DNA from: Cryptomeria japonica
Taxonomy: Eukaryota > Streptophyta > Pinopsida > Cupressales > Cupressaceae
NCBI RefSeq assembly: GCF_030272615.1
Contig: NC_081413.1
Coordinates: 443,013,038-443,077,037 of the forward strand
Length of the DNA stretch: 64,000 nucleotides
Direction: 5' to 3'
The translations under genes were made by a program, and so were the position numbers. Positions 58,146-64,000 of the stretch are shown here, one piece after another. Position 1 is the stretch's first letter; every line of letters starts with the position of its first letter. Below the pieces are notes generated by a model. That model did no database searches. It had not been told where the DNA came from and worked only from the letters and a program-made list of their open reading frames with translations.

Positions 58146-58475
58146 GGATGGAAACAATATAAGAGAAGAAAAAGTTTTGTTGATAACGACATCATCTCTG
58201 GATAAAACTGAAATCAGCATATATATATCAGATGAAGTACAAATTGCTTTGAAAGAGCAGTTGGAAACATTTGGGCTTTCTAGCACTGACATTTCGAGAT
58301 CCTCATTGATGTCAAAAATAAGATTATCTACTATTGCATTCAAGGCATCAAAGCAGCTAGACAATCCAAAATTTAAAGCCAAATGCAAATCACTTACGTT
58401 TTTGGCTTTCAATTACTTCTTTAGCTTTAAAAGGATTGTCTTCAATCTTCTTTTTGACTGTCTACACAAACTATA
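58146..58475 (+). CDS. Open segment after an acceptor-like site, unknown
   Basis: A frame beginning after 'cattacag' at about 58145 reads DGNNIREEKVLLITTSSLDK and continues through EISIYISDEVQIALKEQL to KASKQLDNPKFKAK, closing at about 58476. Hydrophilic composition and even codon use look coding-like up to about 58400; the end becomes Phe-rich and chance-like. The opposite strand is also open here (58412-57993), so coding status is uncertain. No domain was recognised. Confidence 0.25.
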
Positions 58476-58985
58476 ATATATGCCAAAATCCTCCTTATTA
58501 TTATGCTTTAATGTATGTCCATACCCTATTCCAAAGCTCCCATTTTGGCACAACCAAGGATGACAGAGGCAAAGGTTGTTGAAATCTAGCTTTACACCTG
58601 CCAATTGCATTCACTTGGAATTTTTTGTGCATATCTTGCGACATTGCAAGCCATGAGATCATATTATTTTTTTTAAATATTGCCATGTTTTGTCTATGCT
58701 TTGATGGATGTCCATACCCTATTTTCAAAGCTTCTATTTTGACACAGGCAGGGAGGATGTTGGCAAAGGTTGTGCAATTTGAATTTACACCTGCCAATTG
58801 CATTTCTTTGAAAGTTTTTAAAGCCTTTTCAACGAATCCATTATGTGCATATTGTGCAATCATGTCATTCCATGAGCCACATTTCTTTCAGGCATTTTGT
58901 CAAACATTTAGCGTGCCTTGTCAATGCTTCCACATTTTGCATGCATGCCTACCACAACATTTCCAGCTATAATATATTAGATACT
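58413..58985 (-). pseudogene. Pentatricopeptide-repeat (PPR) gene fragment
   Basis: Minus strand, from about 58980: NVVVGMHAKCGSIDKAR, stop, MFDKMPERNV, a one-base shift, then MIAQYAHNGFVEKALKTFKE, MQLAGVNSNCTTFANILPAC and VKIEALKIG. This is the plant PLS-type PPR pattern (AKCGS-x-x-xA, FDKMPERNV-xSW, M-IAxYA-xNG). It is followed by a second, degenerate copy of the MQLAGV...GYGH part (about 58610-58500), showing a local duplication. PPR proteins bind organelle RNA. Here only about two or three repeats remain and the frame is broken, so it is a captured or degenerate fragment. Confidence 0.72.
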
Positions 58986-61900
58986 TGTTACCTATTTTTT
59001 ACTTTTGGGACAAAAATAGACTTGGAACGAGTCTTAGGTCTCTTTGAGAGGGTTTTATGGGCTTGAGTGTTAATTGTTTTCCAAAAATACCTTGATTTCA
59101 TATTGTCAAGGAGAAAGTTAATGTATTAAGTCAAGTGTCATAGATGTCGAAAAATAATCCAAATCTTTTAAAATTTGTCTTCCCACGTTGACTAGAACCA
59201 AGAAACATATTATTCATATTTTTGGAGGGAGCTTTTTCAATGTATATCAAAAGATAACTCTAGTTCTACTCGAGTTACTGGCTGTTAACATTGGTTTGAG
59301 GGAGAACATGGAGTTCCTTCAAGGAAAACCTAGATTTCAGCACATTTTCATGGTTCCAATGTCTTGTAATCTCTTTCAGATTGCCTTCAAAGAGCTTCAG
59401 ATACGTGGATCTAAGTTTTGTTATCATGTGGTATTGTTAATTCATTATTTCTTCCAGTTAAAAGGGGATTTATTAGTTTTGAATGTGAGGACAACTGGAT
59501 GCAAAGAGACTGACACGTGTTGAGGAATTCATGGAGTCTATTGGTCACAGTTAAAGTCTTTAGATAGTTAGATCCCATTTGCTACGAGCTCTCAGGTTGG
59601 GAGTTCTCTTCTAAAAAGTATTCATCATTAAACAATAATAGGGTTTGTTTTGAAAAAGGAGAATGTTTTCTTTATTTTTGTAGACGAAAGAAGTTAGAAA
59701 GAAAACTGAATATATCATTTTAGATAGTCATGGTTCAAAATCTTGTCACGTTCATGATCTTTGTTGAACAATATCGAAGGAAAATCTCTGGCCTTCATTA
59801 AAAACCCTCTTAGAGAAACCCTCTTTGGTGAGGATTTTGTACCTTTTAATGTTTGGCAGACATAGAGCAACTGCTATTGTTGAATATTAGTCATATAAAC
59901 TTCTTATGGGTCAATAATAATGTTTGATTGTTCCTTTGAAAATATTTTTCAAGAGACAAATTAGCAAATTTTATCTTCAAGGATATTTACCCCCATATAC
60001 AGTCAAGGATATCACAAATTCAAAAGGCGGATTAAATCAATAAGAGCAGTCAATGGCATCGTAAGAGACCAGCAAGCAATGTTTTGATAGAGATTTGAAT
60101 AGGGTACAGTGACCTCTGGCAGAACATTAGAGCAATATGTAGTCATCAAAGTCTTAGAATGGCAGTCATCTTCACTAGCTACTATTACAAGTCCAAAGCA
60201 AGATCATGGAGAAGACAATGATTTAAATGTTGTAGTCATAAGTAGCCATCAAAGAGACAATGATAAAAATATTACAAAGAACAGTGAAGCATGAACACAG
60301 CCAACCATCTCCATAGATAGGGGTGTTCATTATGGAGGTCTAAAAAATCATATGAATATCTTGCTATGTGTCAATAGAACGGTCATTTGAAGATTAATTT
60401 TGACAGAGAGTAAGGATTCTGTAACAGTCATAAGCATTGCCACATATCAAACTCTGACAACAGAGATAGCTAAGAACAATGACAACAATATGATTAAGAG
60501 CAGCCTAATGAAAAATATGACTGTCAAAAGCCAAGGACAGAGGAGAATAGTATTTTACAATATGACAATTCTTTTTAGAACAAGGTTCAATGTCCAGAAG
60601 GCATAAGGTTTCTACCTTTGTTAATTGAATAAGCTTGTAATGATATAGTGATGCTTCAATATGGTCCAAAAGGACTAAAAGATAATCTTATTTGTGCAGA
60701 AACCATGAATAAAGGATATAGTGAGAGGGCACAAATAATGTGTTACATGTATTACTATGATTAACATTATAATAATATTGTATAGATGCATTACCCACAG
60801 TCATCAAAGACAGTATACGGAGCATAGTCTAAGACAACATACATGGTATATGGTGACTGTGCTTCAAGAATGTCATAGAGGAAAGACACGGTGCAGAGAT
60901 GATCCAAGAAGATTAAAATTGGAAAATAACAGAGATGCAAAGCCTTGAATAGCTTATAAATGACCATTTTCGCATACAAAGAAGCATCAAGAATGTCACA
61001 AAGAATTGAAAGACAGAAACAGTAATGTACTACAGTGCATTTTGTGAAATTAGTGTTGCAACATAACTGAATTAAGATAGCCTTGTTTTGTATGGGTTAT
61101 ATCTCTCAAATGATGCAAAAGAGAACAAGTAGAGGTCATTGTCAAACTAAGAATGAAGGAGCAGATCAAGACATGGTACAGAGCACTATATCACAACAAT
61201 GATCACAGGCTAAGATGACAGTGCTATCAAACCCAAAAGTATAGGTAAATCCTAGCAAGGTGTGGTTACCATATATAATGTGGTGTATACAGTCTTTTGG
61301 GAGAGTCATCCATTATTATGCAGAAGATAGTTGCAATGTGATGTGCCAACACTCCATCTTCACATCATTTGTAACTATCATAAAATAGCTCCAAGATCAA
61401 AGCTTTTGCAACATCCAAGGTTGTAGTCGACTACAGAAAAATGAAGAAAGACAATGAGAATCTCTTTGAGCATGGATCACTATCAATGGACAAAAGATCT
61501 CAGCTACAACAAATGAATCAAAATTCAGTCACAGAAAAATGATACAAAGAATGATCATTATCATGAGCAACCTTGACTATGCTAGAAATGGATGAAAGGT
61601 TGATGGAAGTCAAGTATCAATAGCTACAACACCATTAAATCCTTTTGATACCTCTCAAAAGCCTCGCTAAGGTAATGAATGGATATGATGTCCCGAAGTA
61701 ACACAACAGTCTTAAAGGACAGTTGTTATGAAAATGACTGGTCGCAGTCACAAGAGGACCAACAATGAGAGTAGTCAATGAATCTAGTGGACAGGGAATT
61801 TTGGCAGTCTCAAAATACGGTTTGTATAATGAGATCAACAACTCATAGCATTCAAAAGGATAGTGCACCCAAAGAGTACTGTATGAGTGCAACATACAGT

Positions 61901-62227
61901 GACAAGGATCAATAATGATAGTCATGACCAATATCAAAGACCATGATCAGGGTATCAAAGCACAAATACCTCCTGTTGCAGGTTTAAGGGCAATGATATC
62001 CATGATAAGACAGTAATTTCTTTTGACAGACTAATCAAAAGTCCATAGAAGCCTTGGATAATGGAGGAACTTAAGATCACAAAAAAGGAATCCAAGTCCT
62101 TTAACAGTCAAAATGGCTGTCATAGCAGTTATAAAGGATATACAAAAACATCTAAGTCTTTAGTGGCATCTCCAAGCATCACAACCCTTAGATCAAAAGA
62201 GACAAAGACCTTTCCATTAGGTCTTTA
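58986..62227. other. Long interval without a supported gene
   Basis: Several 60-110-codon open stretches (for example 59188-59523 and 61937-61635) show no recognisable domain. From about 60050 the sequence is A-rich and reuses words such as gtcatcaaag and acagtcat, giving the look of a decayed transposon interior. No LTR pair or RNA gene was found. Confidence 0.4.
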
Positions 62228-62690
62228 GTGGCAGAATATTGTGCAACAAATCGTGAACAGACGATACACAAATGACTTTGGATTATATGTAGGCTCATAA
62301 TATTCTAAAGCTAGACAAGAAAGGAAAATGCAGGTTATATTTAGGATAGGGTTCAAACCACTTGTTGGGGACTTAACTCTGGAGAAGTGAGCTTCCTATC
62401 CGTACCTATTATTGTAATCCCATGGACTATAGCAGTAACAAATGTTATTGTGTAGCAGAATGGAAACTTGGTGGCAGAATATTATGCAACATACAATTAA
62501 CAAAGGATACATAAATGACTTGGGATTATATGTAGGCTCATAATATTCCAAAGCCAGATAAGAAAGGAAAACACATGTTATAGTTAAGATAGGGTTCAAA
62601 CCACTTGTTGGGGACTTGACTCTGGAGGAGTGAGCATCCTATCAGTACCTATTATTGTAATCCCATGGACTATAGGATATATGTACCAGG
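62228..62690. repeat. About 243-bp tandem duplication
   Basis: 62228-62435 and 62471-62680 share gtggcagaatatt, gattatatgtaggctcataa, gatagggttcaaaccacttg and cctattattgtaatcccatg at an offset near 243, with scattered differences. Confidence 0.85.
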
Positions 62691-62885
62691 TTGTGGTATC
62701 AAAAGGGGGTCTTAAGATGCCACTTTTTTTTTCTGAAATCAGCAAAGTCTGAAGTTCAACGACAAATTGAACATAATTACACTCCAAATTTGGAGATGCA
62801 ACAAGAGCAAGAGTCAGAGTGCTTCGAGTCTACTTTCTAAACTACTAATTTATTTTGAAAATGGTGGACATTAAGGGCTTCAAAA

Positions 62886-62954
62886 AGGGGGGCCACAAAA
62901 AGTGGTCCTATTTTTATGCAAAAAACATAACATAGCGTCTATTGTGGCCCCCCT
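62886..62954. repeat. Perfect 13-bp inverted repeat
   Basis: AGGGGGGCCACAA (62886-62898) and TTGTGGCCCCCCT (62942-62954) are exact reverse complements separated by 43 bases, so RNA or single-stranded DNA could form a GC-rich stem in AT-rich surroundings. Confidence 0.85.
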
Positions 62955-63558
62955 AAAATGTTAACTTTTTTAAAAAAAATTTAAAATCGCTTCGTTAAGA
63001 AACTAGCTAACATCTTGTAGTTTATGCTAGATTTTTCAGCTAATTTTTTAATGAGTATATGATTTTTTACTAATTTTTGAAGTGGACACATCCTAAAAAA
63101 TAGAAATTTGAGCGTGTTTCCCCCTAAAATCATTGAAAAATAATCAAAAATCAATTTTTTTTTTTAAATTGTGTGGAATGGAGTCTAGTTTCTAAAAATG
63201 TAAGTTTTTTCAAAATCTAATAAACATGTAAAAATCTATATCTAAAATAGTGCATGTTTGTTTTTGACAAAAAGTAGACACACTGACAACAGAAATTATA
63301 GATGAAAGACAACGAAATCAAAATTTGAAATAAATTATATTGTTGGATAGATAAGAAGGAGCTCAAGTTTACCACAATATTTTTTTTTAACTTCATTGAA
63401 ACACATGCAAACTTGATGGAGAGAACGACCAAAAATATGTCAAATTTTTCAATGTTCTAATAAAAACACGTCTCTAGCATGAAATGGTCATCCAAACCTT
63501 TGGGTTGGATGTCCAAAGCAAATAAAACTCATAGGTTTGGTGTTTCCCAAAGCAAGCC
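62955..63558. other. AT-rich interval
   Basis: A- and T-runs with no supported gene, RNA or complete repeat. Confidence 0.5.
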
Positions 63559-63716
63559 ATTTGGCGCGTGCCAAATATGGCGCTCTCCCTATTTGGCGTT
63601 CGCCAAATGTGATCAATGGGTTTTCCCATTTGGAATGCACCAAATGGGGTCCATATTCAACATTTGGCATGCGACAAATAGGGAGAGTGCCAAATGTGGT
63701 AGGGAGAGCACCAAAT
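63559..63716. repeat. Cluster of ATTTGGC/GCCAAAT palindromes
   Basis: Successive hairpin-type units: 63559-63576 (7-base arms), 63591-63608 (8-base arms ATTTGGCG/CGCCAAAT), 63625-63648 (9-base arms CCCATTTGG/CCAAATGGG) and 63662-63679 (imperfect). Two half-sites follow inside a repeated gggagag-xx-ccaaat context. Both strands are open across 63479-63748, but neither translation has a domain, so the opening is likely a by-product of the repeats. Confidence 0.85.
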
Positions 63717-63753
63717 ATGTACATAGAAATAGTGTTTAGTTGAAACAATGTCC

Positions 63754-64000
63754 CATTAGCTATCTCTCTCTCCTTTTATATCTATCTATACCTATTGTGT
63801 CTCTTATCAGTCCCTCCTTAGGCTCTAAGTAAATCACCTCTATTTCCCTTCTGTATATTTCTCTCTCCCTCTGCAATTCTCACCCTACAAGTACTTGGCC
63901 CTCTTTCTTACTTTGTGAACTCTCCCCCTCGCCTATATCTACCTTTACCATCTCTAAGTATCTCAAAAAATCACCATCTACCCCTCCTTCCCTCTTTCTC
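63754..64000. repeat. CT-rich low-complexity end of the window
   Basis: Pyrimidine-rich tctctctc/tatctat words to the window edge. It resembles the reverse complement of the GA-rich block at 55541-56035. No gene seen. Confidence 0.8.

Noticed and set aside
63479-63748. Overlapping 86-codon frames on both strands
   Set aside because: Open on both strands because of the palindromic repeats; neither translation has a recognisable motif.

Overview
This is plant nuclear DNA. The evidence is an AP2/ERF transcription-factor gene, LINE elements with the plant-type RNase H tail, Copia and Ty3-type LTR elements with plant priming sites, and a pentatricopeptide-repeat relic. The AT-rich sequence, the layers of decayed and nested retroelements and one possible transposon-filled intron suggest a large, slowly purged genome such as a gymnosperm. 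That last point is inference; no species can be named from the sequence.

Region by region. 1-11.9 kb holds relics: a retroelement 3' tail (1-192), a LINE RNase H relic (-), a Copia pol relic (-), two copies of a coiled-coil ORF element without visible reverse transcriptase, and a 5'-truncated LINE (+). 11.98-12.66 kb is the only convincing host gene, an ERF-type AP2 factor (+). Its AP2 frame has no upstream in-frame ATG, so its start must lie in an earlier exon; a phase-compatible candidate is at 2493-2673, which would make 2.67-11.98 kb one intron. 13.45-21.12 kb is a nearly full-length but dead LINE (+) with ORF1, ORF2 and poly-A tail. 22.2-37.1 kb is a second LINE (+), split by a complete Copia element (24,869-32,185, target duplication GTCTG) and carrying a diverged 1.03-kb internal duplication.

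39.8-55.4 kb is a nest of two unusual minus-strand LTR elements. The outer one (39,794-55,410) has Copia-type LTRs, a tRNA-iMet priming site, a coiled-coil/zinc-knuckle gag-like part, and an unrelated large ORF where pol should be. The inner one (39,872-48,621, target duplication AAAAC) sits inside the outer element's LTR. It has one long frame encoding acidic repeats, an aspartic protease and a G-patch, with no reverse transcriptase or integrase recognised. Both look non-autonomous and are the best candidates here for undescribed element types. The complete Copia at 24.9-32.2 kb shares the outer element's priming site and polypurine tract type.

55.5-64 kb is mostly non-coding: a GA-rich block, a TTAGTCATTGAT minisatellite, a tRNA-like cloverleaf, one well-formed 96-nt exon-like segment, a PPR pseudogene, a 243-bp duplication, a perfect 13-bp inverted repeat, a cluster of ATTTGGC palindromes and a CT-rich end. 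In the LINE and LTR frames most in-frame stops read as TAG/TAA/TGA where CAG/CAA/TGG is expected, the pattern left by cytosine methylation and deamination of silenced elements.
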